A stretch of 14,107 nucleotides of DNA from an uncultured Acidimicrobium sp. Its GTDB lineage: Bacteria; Actinomycetota; Acidimicrobiia; Acidimicrobiales; Ilumatobacteraceae. Below the pieces are notes generated by a model. It was given only the letters and a program-made list of their open reading frames with translations. It was not told the origin of the DNA and made no database searches. The DNA is taken from assembly GCA_903853285.1 (NCBI GenBank), contig CAINTF010000288.1:1-14107 (forward strand), read 5' to 3'. The translations under genes and the position numbers were made by a program. This document shows, in pieces, positions 1 through 7,283 of this stretch (position 1 is its first letter; each line of letters starts with the position of its first letter).

Positions 1-100
1 GCCACATATGGCCGTCTTCGCCATTTGTCTCGATGTATCGAGTGATGTGGTCTGCAACCCATTCGGTTGGGCTGTCAATGATTGGGGGCTGAGTTGTCAT
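1..100 (-). CDS. Probable deazaflavin (F420)-dependent nitroreductase-family protein, N-terminal part only
   Basis: The minus strand from position 100 to the left edge encodes 33 residues starting MTTQPPIIDSPTEWVADHIT and running on through RYIETNGEDGHMW. The pattern (PT-x-WVA-x-HI-x-RY, then NGEDGH-x-W) matches, by memory of the family, the N-terminus of actinobacterial deazaflavin-dependent oxidoreductases of the Ddn/DUF385 type, which use reduced F420 or a related flavin. The catalytic core lies outside the window, so activity cannot be judged. I chose the ATG at 100 because a TACGAT hexamer ends 6 nt before it, a leaderless arrangement, and no Shine-Dalgarno is present; in-frame upstream GTG codons are possible. 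It begins 37 nt after the stop of the BTAD gene and may have its own promoter rather than belonging to the pilus operon. An unrelated small protein cannot be excluded on so few residues. Confidence 0.6.
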   Translation of the reverse strand, partial: MTTQPPIIDSPTEWVADHITRYIETNGEDGHMW

Positions 101-106
101 CACATC

Positions 107-112
107 ATCGTA
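107..112 (-). promoter_or_regulatory. Candidate leaderless -10 element (TACGAT) for the left-edge gene
   Basis: On the minus strand TACGAT is followed by 6 nt (GATGTG) and the ATG at 100. This fits the actinobacterial TAnnnT -10 consensus placed so that transcription would begin at or next to the start codon. No convincing -35 hexamer was seen, and the site overlaps nothing coding. A six-base match is weak alone; support comes from the same arrangement at other gene starts in this window. Confidence 0.4.
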
Positions 113-137
113 TGGCAATCGGTCGCGCACTCGCGAC

Positions 138-2039
138 TCAACCAATCAGTTCGCGCTTCAATTCAACAATTCGTTGCGACGGGCATCCACCGCTCCAAGA
201 GTCGTGCGAGAGGGAGCGCTCATAGCTCAACCATTCAGCATTCACGCCTGCTCTGTCGCCAACTTCACCATACGCGCGCATCCGCAACTCAACGAGTTCT
301 TCATGACCATGCAATACTTTTAGCCCTTGCCCGGTCGCCCAAAATACTCCTTCCGTATCGCCAAGTTCTAACGCATGCTCCGCAGCTAACACCGAGCCAG
401 TAATCACTGACAAAATAAAGTTGGATGTGATTCCTTCCGAATCCGGCCATGAGTAATCCGTTCCCGTAAACGGCAAATCACGCACGCGACCTAATGCATC
501 ATGCAAACCACACCACGATTCTCCATCACCAATATTTCTTACACGGTTCACTGCATCATTCAACACATCGACATCGGTGACCACGGATCCATCAATTGAA
601 AGATGGTCCGTGAATGTTTTAGGCAAAAATTCAATCGGTTCAACCACATCCGAAACAAACGAGAGACCTCGACGTAACCCTGAAACAACGTTATTAAACG
701 TGGCATCCTGCACGCTGATCTCCCACAATGCAGTTCTTGCAGCAATTCGAGTTGGACGTTCACGATGAGTCGTCAACCATGCAAGTAACTCAAGGGATTT
801 GGATTTCTCAAAACTAATCGGAGCCCCACACCTAGTCTCGGCGTCTACAGGACCAAGCAATCTCACACACACATTCCAGCCGACTGGCACTGATTCAAAT
901 TTCCGTATTTCCCCCACTGCAGGCTTAGATGACTCCAACAGAAGTTCGTGTATTGCCGAATTTTCAAATTCGGTAAGTCCAAATACCGCCAATCTTTGGT
1001 TTCCAGGCATAAGCACCCAGCCGCTTGCGTCAAGTTGCATTCGATTTGGGTTGTCCGAGATCACGCAAATCTTTACAACTGCTTCGTTATTTGCAATAAC
1101 AGTGCTCAACTCGTCGACATCCTGGCCCAAATCAATGACGACCCGAATGACTGCAAAATTTTTTAATTCAGAGTTGTCGTATGATCCATCGTTCAATTGA
1201 TCAAGAGCATCAAGATTCGTTGCCCTCTCGATGATTACCTGAATTCCATTTGTCTGAGCCGCGATTTGAGCAACAGCAATGAGGTGTCTTGCTGCAGTCT
1301 TCGCTGCTTCGATATCGGCAGCCACAATGTCAAAGCGTGTTCCGGGAGCGAGTGCCACAACCACCGTCTCGTCTGCCGTTAAGCCAATTGGTACCTGAAC
1401 GAATGGAAAGCTGGGGCCAGTATTAAGAATTTCTTGAGTCGATTCATCGGATCGATCAGCGTGTTGCGCCATGTAGCGGTGACGCAATTCGCGCCAAGTA
1501 AAAGCCGCGCGCTGCGACATCGGTGGCATGAAGGATCCTGAAGGTGCGAGGCGCAATTGTTTCTCTCGCAAAATTCCGACATGAGTAAGTAGCCCAGCAA
1601 GCAATACCACCGAACTACCGAGAGCGAGTGGAACTGCGTCATACAAAAGATCGTGAGTTGTGTCGCCGATTGTTGCCGCAATTTGTTCACTTTCTATTTG
1701 TCGTGCTGCTGCTGGAGTTGGACGGCTCATAAACAGAACCGACCACAACGCAACGACGAATAACAACGAATAGCGGCTTGACATCACCCCTACTGAATGA
1801 TTGTGGCGCGAACCCCACGTATGAACAACATCAAAAATGACCGAACCAAACCCCCAGATCCACGTAGACCACAAACCAAGCAATCCGGCCTGGGTTCCCA
1901 GTTGCATTGGATTGCGCACAGTTACTGCATTGGCAAATGCGGATGCCACCGTTGTAGGCATCATTCCCGCAAAGATCAAAACAAAAGGTAAGCCAAATAA
2001 AAAGAGACTTCCACCAATTAGCGCCACGAATCGTTTCAT
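138..2039 (-). CDS. Membrane-anchored protein with C-terminal SARP-type winged helix and BTAD, last gene of the Tad operon
   Basis: The 633-residue protein has about four hydrophobic segments in its first quarter (roughly residues 5-27, 51-72, 90-105, 136-155), then a soluble alpha/beta region (about 210-370) without a recognisable motif, a winged-helix region (about 391-460) with the SARP/OmpR-like marks LLAWL, ALWE and the recognition-helix-like NNVVSGLRRGL, and a helical C-terminus (about 490-633) resembling a bacterial transcriptional activator domain. An even number of membrane spans would place both ends in the cytoplasm. The start ATG overlaps the stop of the preceding TadG-like gene by 4 nt (ATGA), so it is translationally coupled to pilus assembly genes. 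Large actinobacterial BTAD proteins with membrane segments are known, often with a LysM domain; I see no LysM here. A role as a membrane-tethered regulator or scaffold of pilus expression is inference. DNA binding is unproven, because the winged helix may have become a protein-interaction domain. Confidence 0.75.
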   Translation of the reverse strand: MKRFVALIGGSLFLFGLPFVLIFAGMMPTTVASAFANAVTVRNPMQLGTQAGLLGLWSTWIWGFGSVIFDVVHTWGSRHNHSVGVMSSRYSLLFVVALWSVLFMSRPTPAAARQIESEQIAATIGDTTHDLLYDAVPLALGSSVVLLAGLLTHVGILREKQLRLAPSGSFMPPMSQRAAFTWRELRHRYMAQHADRSDESTQEILNTGPSFPFVQVPIGLTADETVVVALAPGTRFDIVAADIEAAKTAARHLIAVAQIAAQTNGIQVIIERATNLDALDQLNDGSYDNSELKNFAVIRVVIDLGQDVDELSTVIANNEAVVKICVISDNPNRMQLDASGWVLMPGNQRLAVFGLTEFENSAIHELLLESSKPAVGEIRKFESVPVGWNVCVRLLGPVDAETRCGAPISFEKSKSLELLAWLTTHRERPTRIAARTALWEISVQDATFNNVVSGLRRGLSFVSDVVEPIEFLPKTFTDHLSIDGSVVTDVDVLNDAVNRVRNIGDGESWCGLHDALGRVRDLPFTGTDYSWPDSEGITSNFILSVITGSVLAAEHALELGDTEGVFWATGQGLKVLHGHEELVELRMRAYGEVGDRAGVNAEWLSYERSLSHDSWSGGCPSQRIVELKRELIG

Positions 2040-2431
2040 GGGGAGGTCACTGGCCGAGCTGAACGTTGGGCGCTAATCAGTCGACTCCCCACTCCAAACA
2101 ATCCCAACAACGTCATAGGTACTACTCGCGAAGTTGTTACTGTCACCTCGATCGATGTGGCGCTCACCTGCCCCCTTATGTGATGCCGATTCATAAAATC
2201 CTGGGCAGCCAAGATCGCTTTCTCAGGATCTACTTTCGGATCGCCGGTGCGCAAGGCCGTGATTTCCTGAGTACCCGCCCGTGCCGCATTTTCTGCTTCG
2301 TCAGCAAGTTGGACTTTTGCGGCGACCATTCGCCCACCGTCAACCGCAAGGCCTGCGCACGCCACAAACGTCATCGCCAGCATCACGACAAAGGCCGTTA
2401 TCGATCCTGAATCCCCATGTAAGCGTTGCAT
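2036..2431 (-). CDS. TadG-like Flp pilus assembly pseudopilin
   Basis: The 131-residue protein has a short charged N-terminus, a single hydrophobic helix (about residues 10-30) and a small extracytoplasmic domain. The stretch GLAVDGGRMVAAKVQLADEA just after the helix is characteristic of the TadE/TadG family, where the start of a VWA-like domain or a long pilin-like helix follows the membrane segment. Full TadG proteins are usually much longer (several hundred residues); this is a minimal form, common in actinobacterial Tad loci. The residue five positions after G9 is F, not the Glu of classical type IV prepilins, so processing by the prepilin peptidase is uncertain. A GGAGG sequence lies 11 nt before the ATG. 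It follows the TadE-like gene by 2 nt and overlaps the BTAD gene by 4 nt, so it is clearly an operon member. It likely sits in the cytoplasmic membrane as an accessory or minor pilin. Confidence 0.75.
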   Translation of the reverse strand: MQRLHGDSGSITAFVVMLAMTFVACAGLAVDGGRMVAAKVQLADEAENAARAGTQEITALRTGDPKVDPEKAILAAQDFMNRHHIRGQVSATSIEVTVTTSRVVPMTLLGLFGVGSRLISAQRSARPVTSP

Positions 2432-2433
2432 CT

Positions 2434-2832
2434 TTAATCCACCCTCCAGCGATCAATTACCTCAAGTGACTGGGCGTGCAACACTCGATCATGAGAGCCG
2501 AGCAGATTGAGACCTGTCGCGTTTACTGCACACTCCACCTCCACCAGCACTGTATGGATCTCTGACTCATCATCAAAAGCCACATTGACTACCGCATCAA
2601 TGCACGAAGCGCCATTTTGTTCTAAATCTCGCAATGCTGACTCTCGGCCAACGGTCTGCATTCGTGATGGGCGAGTCATCGACGCCGCACGCGCACCCTG
2701 ATCGGCGGCATGTTGAATCTGGGTCAATACTTCGGCGCCGCGCCCTGCGTACACAACAAATAGCACCAACGTCATCAATATTGGTGCGAGTAGTACCAAT
2801 TCAACAGTGACACTTCCTTCCTCGCGCTTCAC
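2434..2832 (-). CDS. tadE: TadE-like minor pseudopilin with classical prepilin motif
   Basis: The protein has 132 residues. Its N-terminus reads KREEGSVTVELVLLAPILM: a short basic/acidic leader ending in Gly6, then Glu at position +5 of the predicted mature chain (E11) and a long hydrophobic helix to about residue 27. This is the type IV prepilin signature cut by a TadV/CpaA-type peptidase, and the following domain (about 45-132) fits the TadE family of pseudopilins. It has two cysteines in the exported part (C57 and C81 by my count), which could form a disulfide outside the membrane. The start is GTG, overlapping the preceding TadE-like gene's stop by 4 nt (GTGA), which implies translational coupling. 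Among the four pilin-like proteins of this operon it alone keeps the +5 glutamate. It probably primes or caps the Flp fibre; that role is by family analogy. Confidence 0.8.
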   Translation of the reverse strand: MKREEGSVTVELVLLAPILMTLVLFVVYAGRGAEVLTQIQHAADQGARAASMTRPSRMQTVGRESALRDLEQNGASCIDAVVNVAFDDESEIHTVLVEVECAVNATGLNLLGSHDRVLHAQSLEVIDRWRVD

Positions 2833-3203
2833 CTGTCGATCTCCGATACGTAGCGCTCAAGCGGTTCATGCGCTACACGGGTGACTGTGAAAGCAAAAAA
2901 CGGTGCAACTTTTGGAACCCGCAGTCGCACGGTGACCACCACTTCATTTGTGGTGATCACTGCTTGGGGCAAGCTGTACGACTGACCTGAAAGTTCTGCA
3001 ATAGTTCGAGCAGCCTGATCAAGGGCTGTCAACATGCCTCCGTCGACTGCTGCTCCTGCGGCAGCACTCTGAGCAGCAGCGACGGATGCGATATTGGCTG
3101 TGTGGAAAAACACCGCACCTTGTATTGCCATTAACAAAAGAGAAAATACGACAGGCACACCAAGTAGCACCTGCGTAGTGGTTTCTCCCTTGTCAAAATT
3201 CAC
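2829..3203 (-). CDS. TadE-like minor pseudopilin (Gln at the +5 site)
   Basis: Starting from the GTG at 3203 the protein has 124 residues: MNFDKGETTTQVLLGVPVVF, then a hydrophobic segment to about residue 32, an Ala-rich helix with AAAQSAAAG, and a small beta-rich domain. The order (short leader ending in Gly6, membrane helix, soluble domain) is that of TadE-like pseudopilins, but the residue five places after Gly6 is Gln instead of Glu. The same frame stays open to a start at 3275, but that would overlap the flp gene by about 70 nt in another frame and add a basic stretch ahead of the leader. The GTG lies 1 nt after the flp stop (TGACGTG), ideal for coupled re-initiation, and no good Shine-Dalgarno precedes it. 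It overlaps the next gene by 4 nt. Its role as a minor pilin of the Tad system is inferred from position and architecture. Confidence 0.7.
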   Translation of the reverse strand: MNFDKGETTTQVLLGVPVVFSLLLMAIQGAVFFHTANIASVAAAQSAAAGAAVDGGMLTALDQAARTIAELSGQSYSLPQAVITTNEVVVTVRLRVPKVAPFFAFTVTRVAHEPLERYVSEIDR

Positions 3204-3204
3204 G

Positions 3205-3399
3205 TCAGCCCAGATCGAGCGAATTTGCTTTGTCTCGCACCCTTGACGTAATCGTCGCACCAACAACAATCGCAAGAGCGATGAGCGCTGCCGCCATAAC
3301 TACCGTCGTTGCGCTTACCTCTCCGCGGTCTGCGTCTTGTTCGGCTGATGCCGTGAATCGGATCCAGTAGTACTGCCACGTGTTCTTCAGTGTTGTCAT
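3205..3399 (-). CDS. flp: Flp-type major pilin candidate
   Basis: This 64-residue protein has the size and shape of an Flp/Fap pilin: about 25 residues of charged leader, then RGEVSATTVVMAAALIALAI and a continuing hydrophobic helix to about residue 52, and a short polar tail ending NSLDLG. It sits in the operon where the pilin gene would be expected, between the assembly platform genes (tadA-tadB-tadC) and the tadE-like genes. It has the best ribosome binding site of the operon, AAAAGGAG about 7 nt before the ATG, fitting a subunit made in excess. Odd points: the leader is longer than usual for Flp, and after the likely cleavage glycine (G26) the +5 residue is Thr, not Glu. It could instead be a pilin-like accessory protein with the true pilin encoded elsewhere, but no other small pilin is present here. 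Confidence 0.7.
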   Translation of the reverse strand: MTTLKNTWQYYWIRFTASAEQDADRGEVSATTVVMAAALIALAIVVGATITSRVRDKANSLDLG

Positions 3400-3501
3400 T
3401 CCCTATCTCCTTTTTCGTTTAATTGGTAAATGAAAAGAGCAATCTTCTACTCGGTGTGATGTGTGCGGGAGGACGCAGATTGTGCTGCAGAAAATATCCA
3501 T
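3400..3501 (-). promoter_or_regulatory. Leader/gap upstream of the flp gene with strong Shine-Dalgarno
   Basis: This 102-nt gap is the only sizeable break in an operon whose other genes overlap or nearly touch. Read on the minus strand it holds a GC-richer first half with two short stem candidates (GCAG/CTGC and TGCG/CGCA, the second with a TCCTCC loop) and an AT-rich second half ending in AAAAAGGAG ahead of flp. No clear -35/-10 pair was found. It may carry an internal promoter or an RNA processing/stability site that raises pilin mRNA above the rest of the operon; this is inference from placement. Confidence 0.35.
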
Positions 3502-4320
3502 TTACAGTCCTCCAACAATCAATGTGACTGCGGGGTATCCAATCAACACAATGAACGCCAAAAACAGCAGCACCATCGGCATACCCATGCGCTCCGTCGA
3601 CGAATTCGCGGCTGCTTCGATCTCGCTCATCTGGCGATGTCGTAACGACTCAGCTTTTGCCGACAATGAAGATCGAATCCTGGCGCCATGTTCCCCCGCT
3701 AGTTGCACGCTGCCCGCTACTTCAATCACTTGAGTGAGATTAAATCGCTCTCCCAGTGCGGCAAGTTCAACCCACGGCGAATGATGTGAGCTACGTGCAC
3801 GAACAAGCGCATTGCGAAGCTGCTCGAATGCCCAACCATCACCCGCATCGGCTGCTGCTAGCAATGCGGTTTCGGTGCCGGCGCCACCAGCAAGTAACAC
3901 ATTTGTGAGATCAAGAAAACTTGAGAACGCGTGCAGAAAACTCTTACGCCTTCGTTGTGCAGTACTTCGCAGAATGCGGTCGGGCAACATAAAACCCAGC
4001 AATCCACAAACCACGGAGCCCAACCACACCAAACTCGTGGTGGGGCTAGCTCCAATCGTTGTAATCAGTGCGCCGCATGCGATCGGCAAGAAACATCCGA
4101 TCAGGCCTCCAACCAGCTTTTGAACAACCATGTCTTGGGCGACACGTTCGGTGAGTGCCAAGTCGGTGCGATGTCGGTCAACAGTTCGTTGTCGCAATTT
4201 TTCCTGAGCCTGAGGAAGCGATACTTCAAGACGGGTTCGACAGCGTTGTGTCATGGTTGGCAGGGTCAACATGACCAAACCGAATCCAATACATAACCCT
4301 GCGGTAAAGACTGCGATCAT
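3502..4320 (-). CDS. tadC: TadC-like type II secretion F-domain pilus platform protein
   Basis: The 272-residue membrane protein has hydrophobic segments at about 1-22, 68-90, 95-113 and 247-269, and a cytoplasmic helical T2SSF domain between about 131 and 245 (LDLTNVLLAGGAGTETALLA, then VIEVAGSVQLAGEHGARI and the ERMGMPMVLLF entry into the last helix). This arrangement is that of TadC, one of the paired inner-membrane platform proteins that couple the TadA ATPase to extrusion of Flp pilin. The start ATG overlaps the tadB stop by 4 nt (ATGA). The paired GspF-like genes tadB-tadC directly downstream of tadA are a hallmark of Tad loci. TadC was chosen over TadB by gene order and the C-terminal GYPAV segment. 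Nothing is truncated; the length is near the family norm of about 270-300. Confidence 0.88.
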   Translation of the reverse strand: MIAVFTAGLCIGFGLVMLTLPTMTQRCRTRLEVSLPQAQEKLRQRTVDRHRTDLALTERVAQDMVVQKLVGGLIGCFLPIACGALITTIGASPTTSLVWLGSVVCGLLGFMLPDRILRSTAQRRRKSFLHAFSSFLDLTNVLLAGGAGTETALLAAADAGDGWAFEQLRNALVRARSSHHSPWVELAALGERFNLTQVIEVAGSVQLAGEHGARIRSSLSAKAESLRHRQMSEIEAAANSSTERMGMPMVLLFLAFIVLIGYPAVTLIVGGL

Positions 4321-5171
4321 CGCGCAACCATCGCTCGACGACGCACAAACCGTTCAGGAACTTCAATCTGTGACATTGCATGCATCATCACAACTGCCAC
4401 AACAAATGTCATCAAGATCATTGACAAGATCAATTGACCCTCGACTGACTCATATGGCTGCAAATAATCACGATTGAATATAAAAAGTCCACCAACAAAA
4501 ACCGAGATAACACCGGTGATAATTCGCACCGCACTTCGGGTCCTTGAGCGCCCTACCCATACTCGACTTCGCATTCGACTTTCATCTCGTGCGCATTGCG
4601 CAAGATGACCAAGTAGAACACCAATATCGCGCGCCTGATGTTGGGTGGCTGTCACCAGGGCTGCCGCAACGAAGTCGGCCGTTGGGTGATCTACATCCTC
4701 AGCAAAACGCCGCAATCCTTCGGTCAGCGACCCATACGACATAAATGCCGCAAGCCTCTCAACCGCATTAACGACCGGCATTGGAGCGTGCTGCGCGGTA
4801 GCGATGATTGCCTGCTCTAAACCGTGCGCACCAGCAAGCGTGTCTCGTAATTGTTCAGTCCACGATGCGATGGCATCAACTAGCTCTTGTTCGTCTCGAT
4901 GCTTAACGGGACGACGACCAATACCAGGAGTTGCTCCCGCAACTGACCCTGCAGCAAACGCAATGACAACCCATCCACTCGCGATATACACCGCTAACGC
5001 AATTATCGGAACCAACAGCAACTGCCATCTCCATGTAAAACCCGAGCTTGAAACAGATGTTTGAGAAACAAACAGCGATGAAAGGCCTTGACCGCCGCGC
5101 AAGGCGCCATTAAGAACAAAAAAACCAAGTCCCGCTATTGCGCCGAAACAACCAACAAGCATCCCGGTCAC
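4317..5171 (-). CDS. tadB: TadB-like type II secretion F-domain pilus platform protein
   Basis: The 284-residue protein shows membrane helices at about 3-22, 50-80 (a long or double segment), 213-232 and 247-265, with a cytoplasmic T2SSF domain at about 95-210. Recognisable family features include ELVDAIASWTEQLRDTLAGA, which corresponds to the start of the T2SSF helical bundle, and the DHPTADFVAAALV stretch. TadB forms the inner-membrane base of the Tad pilus with TadC and contacts the TadA ATPase. The start is GTG and overlaps the tadA stop by 4 nt (GTGA), so initiation is coupled. Downstream it overlaps tadC by 4 nt. The length matches the actinobacterial family. Assignment as TadB rather than TadC rests on its place directly after tadA. 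Confidence 0.88.
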   Translation of the reverse strand: MTGMLVGCFGAIAGLGFFVLNGALRGGQGLSSLFVSQTSVSSSGFTWRWQLLLVPIIALAVYIASGWVVIAFAAGSVAGATPGIGRRPVKHRDEQELVDAIASWTEQLRDTLAGAHGLEQAIIATAQHAPMPVVNAVERLAAFMSYGSLTEGLRRFAEDVDHPTADFVAAALVTATQHQARDIGVLLGHLAQCARDESRMRSRVWVGRSRTRSAVRIITGVISVFVGGLFIFNRDYLQPYESVEGQLILSMILMTFVVAVVMMHAMSQIEVPERFVRRRAMVAR

Positions 5172-6517
5172 AATGCGTGCCCGATTGTAGGAACTATTGA
5201 ATCATGCGTACCTAACCCATGAGAGGCGAGAAGTTTACGTGTGTGTTCCCGCAAGGGGAATCCAGTAATGGTTCCATCTTCGATATCGAGATGGAATATT
5301 TCATTTGAAACAATGGTTGATCCTTCGCTGTCCACTACTTCGCGTACCGAGGTGACACGGCGATTGGCATTGGTGTTGTCGATGTAGACAACAAAATGAA
5401 TTGCACTGGCTACGAGCAGATTCACCGTTTCGACTGGCAAACCTGTTGATGCCATCGACACATATGCGGCCAACTTAGGGAACACCGATCGAGTGCTATC
5501 GGCGTGCATCGTGCACATTGAACCGTTATTACCCTGGCTCATAGCCATCAGCATTGGGAACGCCTCCGCCCCCCGCACCTCGCCAACTATGACGCGATCC
5601 GGATCCATTCGCAGCGCCATACGTGTGAGATCGGCAAGTGTTATCTCGCCTCGTCCTTCAATATTTGCAGGTCGAGATTGCAATGCATCGTGGTCTGGAT
5701 GAAGATCTTCAAATCGCTCAAGTCCAAGTTCGTATGCATCCTCAATTGTCACGATTCGCTCACTTGCACCTACTTCATTAATGAGTGCCCTCAACAAAGT
5801 TGTTTTGCCAGATCCCGTTCCACCGGCGATCACAATGTTGCGCTTGGCACTCACCGCAGCTGCAAAAAAGTCCTGGAGCGTCTCATCAAATAGTCCACGC
5901 AATCGCAGTTCGTTCAATGACGAAATTTCAAAGCGGTGCCTACGTATCACCAGGCTTGGTCGAGCTGATACTTCCATAGTTGCAAATAGCCGCGAGCCGT
6001 CTGGAAGCTGCAGATTGAGTTCTGGTGTTGCTGCATCAAATCGCCTCTCTGTGCGGCCCATGCGCGTCGCAGCACGACGGATCAACTCGATTAATTCATC
6101 GTCGGTATCCACAACAGGTGCAACCTTTTGACGCGTTCCATTGCGCAGCTTTACCCATACAGACGCGCAACCGCGGACATGGATATCACTAATTTCTGGA
6201 TCATCCAACAACGATTGCAAACGACCAAGTCCAAGCACTTGTGCAATCGCTGCATTAGCGAGTTGTCGCTCCTGCGAGTCCGAAAATGGAACACGACCTT
6301 CTTGGCGACGAGAAGTTCCCAACCTTGCGCATTCTGCTTGCGCTGCACTTCGAGCAAAATCCCACTCTTGTGCAACCAATAGATCCGCATTCCCGTTTGC
6401 GCGACGAAAGATTCGCTCGTCTGCAAGCGCTTCGCTCACGCGAGAAGCAAGCGCGGAAACCAATATTGAGTCGAGCGGTGCTACTTCGCTTTCGCTGCTC
6501 AGTTGCAAAACAGTCAC
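5168..6517 (-). CDS. tadA: TadA/CpaF-type pilus assembly ATPase
   Basis: This 449-residue protein is a secretion ATPase of the GspE/VirB11/CpaF family that hydrolyses ATP in the cytoplasm to drive Flp pilus assembly. Motifs: Walker A GGTGSGKTT at residues 232-240, Asp box IVTIEDAYEL at 255-264, Walker B DPDRVIVGEVRG at 305-316, and His box around 330-340 (GNNGSMCTMHAD). All key residues are present, so it should be active. The N-terminal domain (about 85-200) has the CpaF-typical LLDDPEISDIHVRG and the RRFDAATPELNLQLPDGSRL stretch. The start is GTG at 6517, overlapping the stop of the cpaB-like gene by 4 nt (GTGA). No TadZ/CpaE gene lies before it. Bidirectional retraction by a TadA-type motor has been reported for Caulobacter; whether it applies here is unknown. 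Confidence 0.95.
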   Translation of the reverse strand: MTVLQLSSESEVAPLDSILVSALASRVSEALADERIFRRANGNADLLVAQEWDFARSAAQAECARLGTSRRQEGRVPFSDSQERQLANAAIAQVLGLGRLQSLLDDPEISDIHVRGCASVWVKLRNGTRQKVAPVVDTDDELIELIRRAATRMGRTERRFDAATPELNLQLPDGSRLFATMEVSARPSLVIRRHRFEISSLNELRLRGLFDETLQDFFAAAVSAKRNIVIAGGTGSGKTTLLRALINEVGASERIVTIEDAYELGLERFEDLHPDHDALQSRPANIEGRGEITLADLTRMALRMDPDRVIVGEVRGAEAFPMLMAMSQGNNGSMCTMHADSTRSVFPKLAAYVSMASTGLPVETVNLLVASAIHFVVYIDNTNANRRVTSVREVVDSEGSTIVSNEIFHLDIEDGTITGFPLREHTRKLLASHGLGTHDSIVPTIGHAL

Positions 6518-7215
6518 GGTCTAACTTCCGCGACAATATCTCCAAGTAACGCAACATGCACTTTGCCAGCGCCAGCGATAGCCAGGGCAAGATCGACCGG
6601 ACCTCTCAAGGTGATTACCGCTGCGCTCAATGAGTTGTCTGGTTGAACAATTGACCAAACAGTTACAACCTGTCCATAGAGCGCTGGAGGAAGAGCACCT
6701 CCACTGGTGATGTCTGGAGCGAATACCACCTGCACCCGATCTCCGTCGGCAAGCGTTGGTGGGAAATCACCTACGTCGACAGCCGCAGATGTAAGTGCCT
6801 CGCCAACCGTAAGTGGATCCCGAACCTGCAACATCGATGGATGTATCGGTGTTGAGGGCTCGACGTCAATCGCCATCGATTTTCCAACCAGCGACTGAGC
6901 GTCGGCTGCTTGAACAAATGTTTTGCCCGACTGCTCAGAAAGTTCCATTGCCAGTAAATCGCTTGGCGCAATGACATGTCCTCGCAACAAAGAATGTGAA
7001 GCGGACACGACGGTGATGGTGTTGGTGGCGGACTGAAACAGTAAGAGTGAACCAAGTGCTCCACCAATCACGAGCGCGATACCGATCGCCATCTCTGGCA
7101 CTCTCCGATTGCGTGGTGACCCCACTGCCTTCGTAAGCACGTTTGATGATGTGCCTGAACTTCCATTTGTACCTGTCCGAGATCTGGTGAGCACATTTAA
7201 CATTCCTTGATTCAT
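6514..7215 (-). CDS. cpaB: CpaB/RcpC-like SAF-domain protein, first gene of the Tad operon
   Basis: From the ATG at 7215 the protein has 233 residues: a polar, Ser/Thr/Gly-rich cytoplasmic tail of about 40 residues, one membrane helix (about 41-60), then a SAF domain (about 66-127) with the family marks VVSASHSLLRGHVIAPSDL and LVGKSMAIDVEPSTPI, followed by a beta-rich C-terminal part (DGDRVQVVFAPD and an ending GDIVAEVRP). In diderms CpaB/RcpC works with the outer-membrane secretin; monoderm Tad loci keep SAF proteins of less clear role, perhaps peptidoglycan or pilus binding. I prefer the start at 7215 because AAGGAG lies 8 nt upstream; an in-frame ATG at 7254 would add 13 residues but lacks a site. 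The stop overlaps tadA by 4 nt. It heads the operon, divergent from map. Confidence 0.78.
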   Translation of the reverse strand: MNQGMLNVLTRSRTGTNGSSGTSSNVLTKAVGSPRNRRVPEMAIGIALVIGGALGSLLLFQSATNTITVVSASHSLLRGHVIAPSDLLAMELSEQSGKTFVQAADAQSLVGKSMAIDVEPSTPIHPSMLQVRDPLTVGEALTSAAVDVGDFPPTLADGDRVQVVFAPDITSGGALPPALYGQVVTVWSIVQPDNSLSAAVITLRGPVDLALAIAGAGKVHVALLGDIVAEVRP

Positions 7216-7223
7216 GCGGATTG

Positions 7224-7229
7224 CTCCTT
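7224..7229 (-). promoter_or_regulatory. Shine-Dalgarno (AAGGAG) that decides the start of the first Tad gene
   Basis: Read on the minus strand, AAGGAG is separated by 8 nt from the ATG at 7215. The alternative in-frame ATG at 7254 has no comparable sequence ahead of it. This contrasts with several other operon heads in the window, which appear leaderless, so the pilus mRNA probably has a genuine 5' leader. Confidence 0.7.
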
Positions 7230-7283
7230 GGTGTGTCTGTTCGTGTGTCGCCATGTGTACGGGGGCTTAGTAGAGCGGACATA

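Noticed and set aside
8..403. A plus-strand open frame of 131 codons at the left end.
   Set aside because: It lies antisense to the BTAD gene's C-terminus and the oxidoreductase N-terminus, both protein-like; its composition (Ser/His/Arg/Gln-rich) is that of a shadow frame.
3204..3275. An upstream extension of the first TadE-like protein (start at 3275) overlapping flp.
   Set aside because: It would overlap the pilin gene by about 70 nt in another frame, puts a basic 24-residue stretch ahead of the pilin-type leader, and has no ribosome binding site; the GTG at 3203, 1 nt after the flp stop, is more natural.
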